In this document: positions 1 through 12,461 of the stretch, piece after piece
How the letters are laid out: each line of letters opens with the position of its first letter
How positions within the stretch are numbered: position 1 is the stretch's first letter
DNA from: Allobaculum sp. Allo2
GTDB lineage: Bacteria; Bacillota_I; Bacilli_A; Erysipelotrichales; Erysipelotrichaceae
Assembly: GCF_022701175.1 (NCBI RefSeq)
Contig: NZ_CP078088.1
Span: forward strand, 1,116,001 to 1,180,000
Direction: 5' to 3'
Length of the DNA: 64,000 nucleotides
Notes under the pieces: model-generated
Told to the model about the DNA's origin: nothing
Seen by the model: the letters and a program-made list of their open reading frames with translations, nothing else
The model's database searches: none
Translations under genes and position numbers: made by a program

Positions 1-2
1 TC

Positions 3-671
3 TGGATCAGCATCGTTCTGCTAGGCGTTCTCGGCGTTCTGGTTCTTCTCTTCCCGCATCTGATTCCGCGGCTTGGCGAGATGAAATCCGTCGATGCCCG
101 CATCGGAATCTGGCAGGGCGCGATCGAAGGCATTTCGCAGAACTGGCTTTTTGGCGGCGGTCCGCAGTATTACGACATGATCTGGCGCCAGCTGATGACA
201 CCGCCCGCGCCGCACGCCCATAATCTGATCCTCGATCTTCTTCTCAATTCCGGACTGGTCGGCACGCTCGTTATCTGCGTCTATGCCAGCAATGTGTTCA
301 AGGCTGCCTGGGATATGAAAGGCAACGCCGATCTTCCGTATTATCGTCCGCTCGTTCTCTGCCTCACTGGCGCTGTCCTGATTGAAGGCCTTGCGGACTG
401 CACTGTTAACTTTCCGGCACCAGCTCTCGTTCTGCTTACTGTTATGAGTCTGCCGGTTTACCAGAGTCAGGAACAGAGCGCACCGGCCTTTACCGCCGTA
501 TCCGTTCCTGTCCGTCCGGTCTATACCGCTCCGATTTCCGCTTCCGCCAGCCGCTACACCTACAGCAAGATGCTTCCTGCTGTCTCGCAGCCGGTGCAGG
601 CGGTCAGTCCTTCCAGCCCGGTCAAACCGTATCCATATTCGTCCATACGAACCGGGCCGCCGGGATCCTGA
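3..671 (+). CDS. O-antigen ligase / Wzy-like polymerase, C-terminal part
   Basis: The reading frame is open from the window edge, so the N-terminus lies upstream. The visible part begins with a hydrophobic segment, then has the family's typical run R-x-x-x-W-x-x-A, a GGGP glycine motif and a conserved H-N (HAHN, about residue 70), followed by two further membrane segments. That pattern is characteristic of the O-antigen ligase/Wzy_C family, which joins or polymerises lipid-linked surface polysaccharides at the outer face of the membrane. The last 70 residues are a Pro/Ser/Val-rich, probably extracytoplasmic or disordered tail. The family call is likely. The exact substrate (capsule, teichoic or other surface glycan) cannot be read from this fragment. 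Confidence 0.75.
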   Translation, partial: WISIVLLGVLGVLVLLFPHLIPRLGEMKSVDARIGIWQGAIEGISQNWLFGGGPQYYDMIWRQLMTPPAPHAHNLILDLLLNSGLVGTLVICVYASNVFKAAWDMKGNADLPYYRPLVLCLTGAVLIEGLADCTVNFPAPALVLLTVMSLPVYQSQEQSAPAFTAVSVPVRPVYTAPISASASRYTYSKMLPAVSQPVQAVSPSSPVKPYPYSSIRTGPPGS

Positions 672-737
672 CATAGATAACCTGGATGGAGAAAACCGGA
701 CAGACAAATATTTACTGATCCTGAATCCTTTACGTTT

Positions 738-766
738 CCAGCCGCTTTTAAAGGGCTGGATTTTTG
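738..766 (+). terminator. Intrinsic terminator after the Wzy-like gene
   Basis: Stem CCAGCC/GGCTGG (738-743 with 754-759) with a 10-nt loop, followed by ATTTTT. It lies about 70 nt after the stop codon of the preceding gene. Confidence 0.6.
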
Positions 767-1042
767 TCTGGAAAGACAGCAGCCCCTAGCTCTACTGGTG
801 CTGTTAAGGACCGCGAATTCCCCGGTTCGATAGGCTGGAAACGGGGAGGGATTTTCCGAAAGACAAAACGAAAAAATTTGCCCAAGGCTGGAATTTACTA
901 TTTCAATTTTCTAATTCCGGCTTACGAGAATAAAATGCTTGACCAGAAGGGAGATCTCTGATTAAATAAGAAAGCTGTTTGCGCAAGGAAACAGCGCTTG
1001 AAATCAACTCGTGAAAATATTTTAAAAATTCACAAATAATGC
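767..1042. other. Non-coding gap upstream of the rrn promoters
   Basis: No credible gene is seen. The sequence becomes steadily more A+T-rich towards the rRNA promoters. A 65-codon frame at 764-961 has no ribosome binding site and overlaps the terminator tail, so I do not call it. Confidence 0.6.
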
Positions 1043-1071
1043 TTGCATCGCTTCGATGCCCGTGTTATTAT
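1011..1071 (+). promoter_or_regulatory. rrn promoter P1 with AT-rich upstream element
   Basis: -35 TTGCAT (1043-1048), 17-nt spacer, -10 TATTAT (1066-1071). Directly upstream is an A/T-rich block starting GTGAAAAT and ending TTCACAAATA. The same block recurs before P2, as expected for a duplicated UP-type element. Confidence 0.8.
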
Positions 1072-1142
1072 AGTTGAGCGCTGAGGTGAATTGCTTCTCT
1101 CAGTCGTCAAATCACCTTTAGATATCGAAGAAAACAGCTTAA

Positions 1143-1203
1143 GTGAAAATCATGAAAAAATTCACAAATAGTTGTTGACAGAGATTTCTGCAGATGATAT
1201 GAT
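1143..1203 (+). promoter_or_regulatory. rrn promoter P2 with AT-rich upstream element
   Basis: Consensus -35 TTGACA (1175-1180), 17-nt spacer, -10 TATGAT (1198-1203). It is preceded by the second copy of the GTGAAAAT...TTCACAAATA block. Together with P1 this gives the tandem arrangement usual for strong rRNA transcription. Confidence 0.9.
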
Positions 1204-1212
1204 AAACAAGCC

Positions 1213-1260
1213 TTGTGAGAGACATTGATCTTCTCACAAACAGATGGCTCTTTGAAAACT
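1213..1260 (+). promoter_or_regulatory. rrn leader boxB hairpin and boxA antitermination site
   Basis: TTGTGAGA (1213-1220) and TCTCACAA (1232-1239) form a perfect 8-bp hairpin with an 11-nt loop (boxB-like). It is followed by GGCTCTTTGAAAACT (1246-1260), a close match to the Bacillota boxA. A second boxA-like GGATCTTTGAAAAAC lies in the 16S-23S spacer at 3005-3019. These sites recruit the Nus antitermination factors to rRNA transcripts. Confidence 0.75.
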
Positions 1261-1374
1261 TTACAGACAGATCAAGAAATTCGAAATACACAACGTCGAT
1301 TCTTAAAATCACAATAAGTACTCGAACAATCATTTATTCACGAAACATAAACGCATAAGCGTTTGAGTCAATAT

Positions 1375-2902
<1,528 letters not shown>

Positions 2903-3169
2903 TAAGGAGAAAGTACAAGGAAGTCCATTGGTGAAAGCCGATGGCAAAGAGTAATGAGTGAGGATTTGTCTGTGAGGTTTTGGAAGAGCGATCTTCCAGA
3001 GAATGGATCTTTGAAAAACGAGCATCAGTAAGAAGACATAACAGAAGGTCTAACGAAAAGTTGAAGAGTAAAAAGATTTAACCGAAAGTTGGAAACAGTT
3101 AGTGGAACAGTTCTTACGAAATAGAAAAATCTCGAAACAAGCATAACTAGAACCAAAGTTAGAGAACTA
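2903..3169 (+). other. 16S-23S internal transcribed spacer without tRNA
   Basis: About 267 nt. No tRNA cloverleaf is seen: there is no TTCGA-type T-arm flanked by an acceptor stem. The spacer carries the second boxA-like site (3005-3019). Confidence 0.75.
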
Positions 3170-6038
<2,869 letters not shown>

Positions 6039-6156
6039 AAGATTCGAGAAAGCTATACGCAAGAAGCCACTGCTGAAACCAACGATCGCGTTAGATCGTT
6101 ATGCTGGAAGACTGATGTTTGTTTTTGGAAGATCCATTTGATAAACTTTAAAAGTA

Positions 6157-6261
6157 CGGTGACGATAGCGGATGGGATACGCCCATTTACATCCCGAACA
6201 TGGAAGCTAAGCCATCTTGCGCTGACAATAGCCGCAAGGCAAAGATAAGTAGTCGCCGAAC
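6157..6261 (+). rRNA. rrf: 5S ribosomal RNA
   Basis: CGGTGACGAT...CCCATTTACATCCCGAACATGG...AGTCGCCG is a typical Bacillota 5S. The terminal segments CGGTGAC and AGTCGCCG pair. Both boundaries may be off by a few bases. Confidence 0.93.
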
Positions 6262-6267
6262 AAAACG

Positions 6268-6315
6268 AAATCCCCGAGAGATAAAGGAGAAATCCGATAT
6301 CTTTCGGGGATTTTT
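6268..6315 (+). terminator. rrn operon terminator
   Basis: AAATCCCCGA-GAGATA pairs with TATC-TTTCGGGGATTT, followed by a T-run (6311-6315). It begins 6 nt after 5S and closes the operon. Confidence 0.9.
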
Positions 6316-6797
6316 CTTAGGATCGAAAGATTTGATCCTAATACAGGCCCGTCTGAAAATCCGGTTCGTTTTCCGGACTGGAATCCAAATCCAGTTTGTA
6401 CATTCCGAATTTTTCGAACGTTTTTCTAACTGGCCTTTCTTTCTGAAGACCAGGAGCCGACAGAGCATAGTCGGCGGCGAAAGAAGAGTCGGTTTTGTTC
6501 AAAGGCAAGATTATCCAACAAAACGCAAGATCGTTTAACACGTTGCCAAAATGGAATATCCGCTTTTCTATTCTCATAATCTGCCCCGCACACAACCCAA
6601 AGACCCTTTCAAAAAACGTCCCGCGAAGAAGCCAGAAGATTTGGCCAGGCTTTGCGGGATGTGTCTTTCAATGGCCTGTAAAGCGGTTGCGTCCAGTCGG
6701 GCAGTCTTCTTTCGAACGCAAGTCATTTTGCGCATTAAAATGGAAGTGCAAAAAACGATATTTCTTGAAAAAGCCGAAAGGAACAGGAGGAGCGGAT
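6316..6797. other. Non-coding gap upstream of the HAD gene, with one long hairpin
   Basis: No gene is supported. A long stem-loop lies at 6620-6658 (CCCGC/GCGGG continuing into AAGCC/GGCTT), and a smaller GCCGAC/GTCGGC hairpin sits near 6453-6472. The larger one could be leader structure for the downstream gene. No known riboswitch was recognised. Confidence 0.4.
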
Positions 6798-7573
6798 ATG
6801 CAGATTAAAGCAGCGTTTTTCGATATTGACGGGACTTTGCTTTCCCACAAACTGAAGGCAGTGCCCCAGAGCGCACTCGATACGATTGAACAGATGCAGA
6901 AAAAGGGAATTCTCTGTGTAGCTGCAACCGGCCGTTCCATCATGGAGTTCAATCGTCTGCCTACCCGGGGATTCGAATGGATGGCTACATTGCGCTGAAT
7001 GGTCAGCTTGTTCTCGATCAGAATCAGGAAATTCTGAGCGCCCATCCGCTCGAAGATTCCGCCAGAAATCATCTTCTGAAACTTTTCAACGAGAAAGACA
7101 TTCCGGTTCTGCTGATTGAAAAAGACCGTCTGTATATCAATAAAATCGACGATCAGGTCAGAGCAGCCAACAAGGCTGTTTCCACGCCGCTGCCGCCGGT
7201 GGATTCCTGGTCGGGAAATCCTGTATATTCGGCGATTGGCTATATTCCCAAAGAAAAAGAAGAAGAGCTCCATGCTCTTCTTCCGGAATTCACGATTACG
7301 CGCTGGTGCGATCAGGCGGTCGATCTACTTCGAAAAGGCGGCAGCAAGCAGGCGGGCATCGAAGAATTTCTGAAGTTCCACACTATTCGACCTGAAGAAA
7401 CCATCGCGTTTGGCGATGGAGAAAACGATCTCGAAATGCTCCAGCATGCGGGTATCGGCGTTGCCATGGGCAATGCCAAAGCGATCATTAAGGAAAATGC
7501 CGACTACGTTACAGAGGATGTAGAACACGACGGGATTCAGAAAGCCGCGCTTCACTTCGGTCTGATTGACTGA
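6798..7573 (+). CDS. HAD-superfamily phosphatase, Cof/YidA type (frame broken)
   Basis: Start ATG follows GGAGGAGCGGAT. Motif I DIDGTL lies at residues about 9-14, motif IV GDGENDLEM at about 206, and the KAIIKENADYVT tail is typical of Cof-type sugar-phosphate/flavin-phosphate hydrolases with a C2 cap. The reconstructed length is 258 residues, normal for the family. The frame breaks at the CCCGGGG run (6964-6970): one missing G makes the two halves continuous (LP-T-R-GIRMDGYIALNG). Substrate cannot be predicted. It is likely a monocistronic gene, closed by the terminator at 7624. Confidence 0.85.
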
Positions 7574-7623
7574 CCATTTTCACAGAACATTTATAAGCAT
7601 TACCAGACCTCACAAAACATACT

Positions 7624-7650
7624 GCCGGACAGATTCGACTGTCCGGTTTT
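7624..7650 (+). terminator. Terminator after the HAD gene
   Basis: GCCGGACAG/CTGTCCGG stem (7624-7632 with 7639-7646) and TTTTATTT. It lies between two convergent genes, and its T-run touches the stop codon of the minus-strand MFS gene. Confidence 0.75.
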
Positions 7651-8833
7651 ATTTCGCTTTTTGAACGGCGGGCTTGCGTGTCTGCTTCTGAAGCCGTTCA
7701 TGCATGCCGGTCATAAGCAGCAGAATCGCCAGAAGATAGATCGGGAAAATGGAAATCGATAAGAAGCGGGAAAGAAAGCCAAACAGCGGCGGCATGACGC
7801 AGCTGCCGATATAGGCACTGGCCATTTCCACACCGATGATCGCCTGTGAGCGATCCGCGCCGAAATGATCCGGGGTGGAATGAATGATGCTTGGATAAAT
7901 CGGCGCGCAGCCAAGTCCGATCAGAACAAGGCCGACAAGCGCAGCCGTTTCATCTAAAGGGAGAAGCAGAGCGGCACCGCCAATCACGATGATACCCTGA
8001 CCGAAACGGACCATTTGCGCATCGTTCATTTTCAGGGTAAGAAAACCGCCTAGCGCACGGCCGACCGTAATGCCGATGAAAAACAGACTCGCAAAGCTGG
8101 CTGCGGTATCGGCTGCGATTCCCTTGGCAACAACAAGATAGCTGCTCGCCCAGAGTCCGGCTGTCTGCTCGAGCGCGCAATAGCAGAAAAACGTAATCAT
8201 GACGGCTTTAACACCGGGAAGAGTGATTATGGCTTTCAGGCTCAGCGGTTTGGATGGTTCTGTATCGGAATCATCGGAATGGACCGGTCTGTCTTTCCAG
8301 AGGGGAAGACTGAGAAAAATAATGGCGGTAATAACAATCTGGATGATGCTGATGAGACGATAGCCAAGACTCCAGCTGTGTGCTTGAGTAAGTGCGAAGC
8401 CCATGATGTATGGACCGATGGAAGCGCCGACACCCCACATGCAGTGAAGCCAGCTCATGTGCCGGCTGGCGAAATGCAGAGCCACGTAGTTGTTCAAAGC
8501 GGCATCGACACTGCCCGCGCCAAGACCGTAGGGAATGGCCCACAGGCAGAGCATCCAGAATGAAGAGCTGATGGAAAAGCCAAACAGGGCGATAGCGGTC
8601 ATAGCGACGCTGCAGACGGTCACTTTTCCAGCGCCAAATTTACGGGTGAGCCGATCGCTCGAAAGGCTGGAGATCACCGTACCAGCGGAAATGATGAAGA
8701 AAATGATCCCCGACCAGGAAAGCGGCACTCCAAAACTCGGATACATGGACGGCCATGCAGAGCCTAAAAGCGAGTCTGGAAGGCCCAGACTGATAAACGA
8801 AAGGTAGATCACAGCGAGAAGCAGATGAACCAT
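7649..8833 (-). CDS. Major facilitator superfamily transporter
   Basis: 394 residues with about 12 hydrophobic membrane segments and a charged central loop near residue 190 (DRPVHSDDSDTEPSK). The SDRLTRKFGAGK stretch after the second helix is the MFS loop 2-3 motif, and an RALGGFLTLK equivalent appears in the second half. The overall pattern resembles the fucose/sugar-permease-like MFS group, but the substrate is not known. ATG at 8833 was chosen because AAGGAGG lies just upstream; an in-frame extension of 32 codons has no ribosome site. It is transcribed divergently from the AraC regulator, which may control it. Confidence 0.85.
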   Translation of the reverse strand: MVHLLLAVIYLSFISLGLPDSLLGSAWPSMYPSFGVPLSWSGIIFFIISAGTVISSLSSDRLTRKFGAGKVTVCSVAMTAIALFGFSISSSFWMLCLWAIPYGLGAGSVDAALNNYVALHFASRHMSWLHCMWGVGASIGPYIMGFALTQAHSWSLGYRLISIIQIVITAIIFLSLPLWKDRPVHSDDSDTEPSKPLSLKAIITLPGVKAVMITFFCYCALEQTAGLWASSYLVVAKGIAADTAASFASLFFIGITVGRALGGFLTLKMNDAQMVRFGQGIIVIGGAALLLPLDETAALVGLVLIGLGCAPIYPSIIHSTPDHFGADRSQAIIGVEMASAYIGSCVMPPLFGFLSRFLSISIFPIYLLAILLLMTGMHERLQKQTRKPAVQKAK

Positions 8834-8941
8834 GAATTGTTCCTCCTTGATTTCTGCTAAGAAAATATCACTGAATTGATACCCAATGTTAGGATAAAAT
8901 CGACAGGTTTTCAGGAGAATATCACCCAAAGGAGAAAACGG

Positions 8942-9859
8942 ATGGCTTTAAACGCATGCAAGACGATTCAGGTTGACCGACAGGGAAGAGAGCAGATTGA
9001 ACATGGAACGCCTTTGTTTCCGATCGCCTGCTATCACGACAACATCAGCGAAAGGGAAGTGGCATGGCACTGGCATGAAGAACTCGAAGTTCTTGTCGTC
9101 GAAAGCGGAACGGTGCGTGTGGCGGCCAACGGAGAAGACTGTCTGCTCCATGCGGGAGAAGGCGTCTTTATTCAGACGGGTGCGCTGCATGGCGTGTGGC
9201 CGGCCTCAGGTGAAGTCTGCCGTATTCATTCTCTGGTGTTTCATCCGCGTTTAGTCGGCGGAAGTCTCGACAGTATTTTCTGGCAAAAATATCTGGAGCC
9301 GCTTCTGAGTGATTCCTCCATTTCCATGATCCGTCTGGATCCCTGCGTATCATGGGGTAACGAGGCCTGCGAGGATATCGAAAGCGCGTGGCAGCTTTGC
9401 GTAAAGGAAGAAGACGGCTACGAGTTTCGGGTACGGGATCGTCTTTCTCATCTGCTCTTTACACTCGGAAAATCCAGACAGCTGATGGAGCAGAAGCCAT
9501 CGCGCAAAGCCAGACGGGATGGCGAGCTGATCAAAATCATGCTTCAGTACATACAGGACCATCTGGATCAGCCGCTTTCGCTGGCAGATATTGCCAGGAG
9601 TGCACATCTGAGCGAAAACGAATGTCTGCGCTGCTTTAACCGTATGATCGGCAGTACGCCCATTCGCTATATCCGCGAACTGCGCCTGCAAAAAGCAGTA
9701 TCCCTGCTCGTACAGACGGATGGACGTATTTCGGACATTGCTGCGCAGTGCGGGTTTCTGGAGATGAGTTATTTCGCTCGCGTCTTTCGAGAACGAAACG
9801 GCTGTACGCCAGGGGAATATAGAAAACGGTATGGCCCGATGCCGAAGGAAAGCCTTTAA
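8942..9859 (+). CDS. AraC-family transcriptional regulator with cupin sensor domain
   Basis: 305 residues. The N-terminal half carries a cupin-like sensor (HWHEELEV with metal/ligand-type histidines near residue 40; glycine-rich LHAGEGVFI). The C-terminal 100 residues hold the two AraC helix-turn-helix units (SLADIARSAHLSENECLRCF and ISDIAAQCGFLEMSYFARVF, then TPGEYRKRY). Start ATG follows AAAGGAGAAAACGG. The divergent MFS gene shares the 108-nt intergenic region and is the obvious candidate target. The effector is unknown, possibly a sugar as in many members of this class. Confidence 0.88.
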   Translation: MALNACKTIQVDRQGREQIEHGTPLFPIACYHDNISEREVAWHWHEELEVLVVESGTVRVAANGEDCLLHAGEGVFIQTGALHGVWPASGEVCRIHSLVFHPRLVGGSLDSIFWQKYLEPLLSDSSISMIRLDPCVSWGNEACEDIESAWQLCVKEEDGYEFRVRDRLSHLLFTLGKSRQLMEQKPSRKARRDGELIKIMLQYIQDHLDQPLSLADIARSAHLSENECLRCFNRMIGSTPIRYIRELRLQKAVSLLVQTDGRISDIAAQCGFLEMSYFARVFRERNGCTPGEYRKRYGPMPKESL

Positions 9860-9943
9860 ACCAGCGATTTGAACTGGAGCAGGCATTTTGAAGATTTGTT
9901 TTCGATCCAGTCGCCAGGATTGTCGTTAAGGAGGAAGACGAAA

Positions 9944-10499
9944 ATGGAACAGATGGTTATCACGTATTACGAGTCGCCGCTTGGAGAGATCACGATCGAA
10001 TCCGACGGAAACGCGATCACCGGTATCTGGTTTGAAGGCCAGAGAGAAGCGGAAAAAATCAAAGCGGATTCCGAGAAAAACAGCGCAAATGATTCAGATG
10101 AGGATCTGCCGGTATTTGAACAGGCCAGAAAATGGCTGGATCTCTACTTTGCGGGGAAAACCCGGATTTTCGGCCGGAACTCTCGACGCAGGGCACTCTG
10201 TTTCAGCAGGAAGTCTGGGCCATTCTTAAAGCCATTCCGCTTGGTGAGACGACGACGTACGGCGATATCGCCAGAACGATCGCCGCAAAGCGCGGTATGT
10301 CCAGAATGTCGGCGCAGGCGGTTGGTCAGGCGGTCGGCTCCAATCCGATCTCGCTTATGATTCCCTGTCATCGCGTTCTGGGCTCCAATGGATTGCTGAC
10401 CGGCTATGCGGGCGGTGTAGACCGAAAACGGGCTTTGCTTGAGCGGGAAAAAGCGGAAAAATCGCATCCCCGAACAATGAAAACACCGAAGAAAAATAA
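9944..10499 (+). CDS. ogt: Methylated-DNA-protein-cysteine methyltransferase (frame broken twice)
   Basis: A suicide enzyme that removes alkyl groups from O6-methylguanine. The active-site PCHRV lies at residue about 140 with the preceding helix-turn-helix (TTTYGDIARTIA...VGQAVGSNP) and the C-terminal LTGYAGGVDRKRALLE. Start ATG follows TTAAGGAGGAAG. Two single-base losses are inferred: in the A-run 10157-10160 (restores AGKNPDF) and in the C-run 10468-10471. With the second correction the protein ends PPNNENTEEK at 10499 with 185 residues. Without it the frame would run through the terminator hairpin to 10584, which supports the earlier stop. Confidence 0.88.
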
Positions 10500-10566
10500 C
10501 TGCTTTAAACCGATCCAGATGGAACTGGCTTTCAAACTTCCAAAACACAGTCTGGACTCCAATACG

Positions 10567-10598
10567 GGTTCGTTCCCTTTATGAGAACGAGCCTTTTT
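10567..10598 (+). terminator. Terminator after ogt
   Basis: GGTTCGTTC (10567-10575) pairs with GAACGAGCC (10585-10593), followed by TTTTT. Confidence 0.85.
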
Positions 10599-10723
10599 GC
10601 GTTTTCAACCCATGCCAGAGCAGCCATAAGTGCAGAACAGATGCCGCAAGGATGAATGAACTGAATCTGCACAGAAAAAGGTCGGAATTCGGGAAAAATC
10701 CGCCATTTCAATGAGTATGCAGC

Positions 10724-10754
10724 TTGATCTGGAGTGAACTCGAGGTTGTATAAC
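10724..10754 (+). promoter_or_regulatory. MerR-type promoter with 19-bp spacer and operator dyad
   Basis: -35 TTGATC (10724-10729), spacer of exactly 19 nt, -10 TATAAC (10749-10754). The spacer holds the dyad CTGGAGT-GA-ACTCGAG (10729-10744). The over-long spacer with a central dyad is the hallmark of MerR-family-activated promoters, which MerR proteins untwist. It lies directly before the merR gene, so autoregulation of the merR-flavodoxin operon is the natural reading. Confidence 0.8.
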
Positions 10755-10760
10755 GTGCTC

Positions 10761-11150
10761 ATGAACATTGCAGAAGTCAGCAAACTCTATGACATCAGTC
10801 AGGACACCCTGCGCTCCTACGAACAGATCGGCATGATCCCGCCGGTGACCCGCACCGAGGGCGGCAAGCGGGACTATCAGGAAGAAGATCTTCGCTGGGT
10901 CGAACTCGTCAAATGCATGCGCCGGGTCGGTCTGCCGGTCAAATCGATCGTGGAATACGTGACGCTTTATATGGAAGGCGATCAGACCATTCCGGATCGT
11001 CTCGAACTGCTTCAGGAACAGCGGCTCGAGCTGGAAGAGCAGAAAGCCCGGATCGATCAGATGATTCAGCGCCTTTCATGGAAAATCGAACGCTACAAGG
11101 AAGCGCAGATCACAGGCGTTCTGAACTGGGAGAAAAAGGAGGATTTATGA
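10761..11150 (+). CDS. MerR-family transcriptional regulator
   Basis: 129 residues. The N-terminal winged helix-turn-helix (MNIAEVSKLYDISQDTLRSY, then G-x-x-P and RDYQEEDL) is followed by a C-terminal coiled coil rich in Glu/Leu/Arg (about 75-120). There is no cysteine in the sensor part, so it does not look like a metal or thiol sensor of the CueR/MerR type. It resembles the AdhR/NmlR-like branch. ATG 10761 was chosen over the upstream GTG 10734 because the GTG lies inside the promoter spacer. The -10 element ends 6 nt before the ATG, so the mRNA may be leaderless. The stop overlaps the flavodoxin start (ATGA). Confidence 0.88.
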   Translation: MNIAEVSKLYDISQDTLRSYEQIGMIPPVTRTEGGKRDYQEEDLRWVELVKCMRRVGLPVKSIVEYVTLYMEGDQTIPDRLELLQEQRLELEEQKARIDQMIQRLSWKIERYKEAQITGVLNWEKKEDL

Positions 11151-11664
11151 AAAGTTTAGTCGCTTACTATTCCCGCACAGGAGAAAACTATTTTGGCGGG
11201 GATATCCGTACCATCACCGAAGGCAATACGGAAAAAGCTGCGAAGGAAATCGCAAAGCTCACCGGAGCGGATCTTTTGAAATCCGACAGAGCGATCCGTA
11301 TTCGGATACGTACATGACTTACATTCAGCAGGCGCAGGACGACTCGAATGCACATTGCCGTCCAAAGATAGAAAACCTTCCAGCCAGCCTGGATGAATAC
11401 GATGAGATCTGGCTTGGCTTCCCAATTTACTGGGACACCATGCCGATGGCCGTTTTCACCTTTATCGACGCCTATGACTGGAACGGCAAGATCATTCATC
11501 CTTTCACCACCCACGAAGGCAGCGGACTTGGACGCGTGCCGGCGGATCTGGCCAAAGAAGCCAAAGGCGCCATCATCACGCAGGGGCTCGCAATTCACGC
11601 CAGCTATGTCGATCGCTCGAAAGCCCAGATCGATCACGGGGTCAAAGTCAGCTCGACCAAATAA
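11147..11664 (+). CDS. Flavodoxin-family protein (frame broken)
   Basis: 172 residues after correction. The N-terminal SLVAYYSRTGENYFGG is a flavodoxin FMN-phosphate loop, followed by TYIQQAQDDSNA, then EIWLGFPIYWDTMPM and FTTHEGSGLG typical of the flavodoxin_4-type fold. Such proteins carry FMN and act as small electron carriers or FMN-dependent reductases in the cytoplasm. AAGGAGG precedes the ATG, which overlaps the merR stop. The frame is broken in the T-run 11274-11277; one more T gives ADLFEIRQSDPYSD and joins the halves. Coupling to a MerR regulator suggests a role in redox or electrophile stress. Confidence 0.82.
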
Positions 11665-11739
11665 AAACAGAAGAAACTGGCAGAAAACAGCCTGAGAGAA
11701 TATCAAAACAGAAAACCGAAAGGATGGAGGAACGAGACG

Positions 11740-12345
11740 ATGGAAAATAAAAACGCTGTAAAAGCAGAAGCCGAAGAAGATGTATACGCGCTGATGGATC
11801 AGGGCGGTCCAACGGATAATCGAAAGCCATATTTCCGCCCGGCGGTGGATGAAATGATGCGTTCCCGAACGCTCTGCGCAAAAGCCAACCGAAAACTTCC
11901 CGATGATCCGACGTATATGGACGATCTGCGCGAGCTGTTTCATTCCGATCTCGACACCATCCGTGTCCTGACTCCGTTTCAGTGCGATTTTGGAAATCGT
12001 GTGAAGTTTGGAAAAGGCGTTTTCATCAACCATTCCGCAATTCTTTCCGCTTCCGGCGGCATTGAATTTGAAGACGGCGTCATGGTGGCCCCCGGCGTTC
12101 GGATTGCAACAATCAATCATGACATGAATGAACGCCATACGATCTATACCTATGGCAATGTAACCATTCACAAGAACGCCTGGATCGGTATGAACGTGAC
12201 CATTTGTCCCGGGGTAACGATTGGCAAGTACGCGGTAGTCGGTGCCGGCGCCGTAGTTACGCACGAAATTCCTGACTATGCGGTAGCCGCCGGCGTTCCT
12301 GCCAAAGTCATTCGTATGCTCCATCCAGCCGAGCAGAAAGAATAA
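11740..12345 (+). CDS. Sugar O-acetyltransferase of the maltose/galactoside (Maa/LacA) type
   Basis: 201 residues. The C-terminal half is a left-handed beta-helix with hexapeptide repeats (GVFINHSAILSA, GVMVAPGVRI, AWIGMNVTICPGVTIG, AVVGAGAVVTHEIPDYAVAAG), ending GVPAKVIR. It has the conserved NHD histidine (INHD, about residue 127). The N-terminal helical 'Mac' segment is present. It transfers acetyl from acetyl-CoA to a sugar hydroxyl; the acceptor is not predictable. The ribosome site is GGAGGAACGAGACG. It lies 75 nt after the flavodoxin and could share its transcript. The downstream IS66 element inserted 24 nt past its stop. Confidence 0.87.
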   Translation: MENKNAVKAEAEEDVYALMDQGGPTDNRKPYFRPAVDEMMRSRTLCAKANRKLPDDPTYMDDLRELFHSDLDTIRVLTPFQCDFGNRVKFGKGVFINHSAILSASGGIEFEDGVMVAPGVRIATINHDMNERHTIYTYGNVTIHKNAWIGMNVTICPGVTIGKYAVVGAGAVVTHEIPDYAVAAGVPAKVIRMLHPAEQKE

Positions 12346-12361
12346 GCCGAAAAATGGCAGC

Positions 12362-12369
12362 AGGGAAAA
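12362..12369. repeat. Target-site duplication, left copy
   Basis: AGGGAAAA. An identical 8-mer follows the right end of the IS66 element at 14855-14862. Confidence 0.93.
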
Positions 12370-12412
12370 GTAAGTGTCAAACAATCGACGGGTATACGCG
12401 AGACTGAATATT

Positions 12413-12461
12413 AGATACGCTAAACGGGATCCCTTTCGAGATCCCGCTTGGCGTATTTTTT
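12413..12461 (+). terminator. Strong hairpin/terminator inside the left end of IS66
   Basis: GATACGC...ACGGGATC pairs with GATCCCGC...GCGTAT, then a run of T. On the plus strand it would stop transcription entering the element from the acetyltransferase gene. It also lies at the 3' end of tnpC on the minus strand. Confidence 0.75.

Noticed and set aside
764-961. 65-codon frame before the rrn promoters
   Set aside because: No ribosome site, starts inside a terminator and has no recognisable features.
2903-3169. tRNA-Ile/Ala genes in the 16S-23S spacer
   Set aside because: Looked for and not found; no acceptor-stem/T-arm pattern is present.
10734-10760. GTG 10734 as merR start
   Set aside because: It lies inside the promoter spacer/operator; ATG 10761 begins the canonical MNIAEVSKLY sequence.
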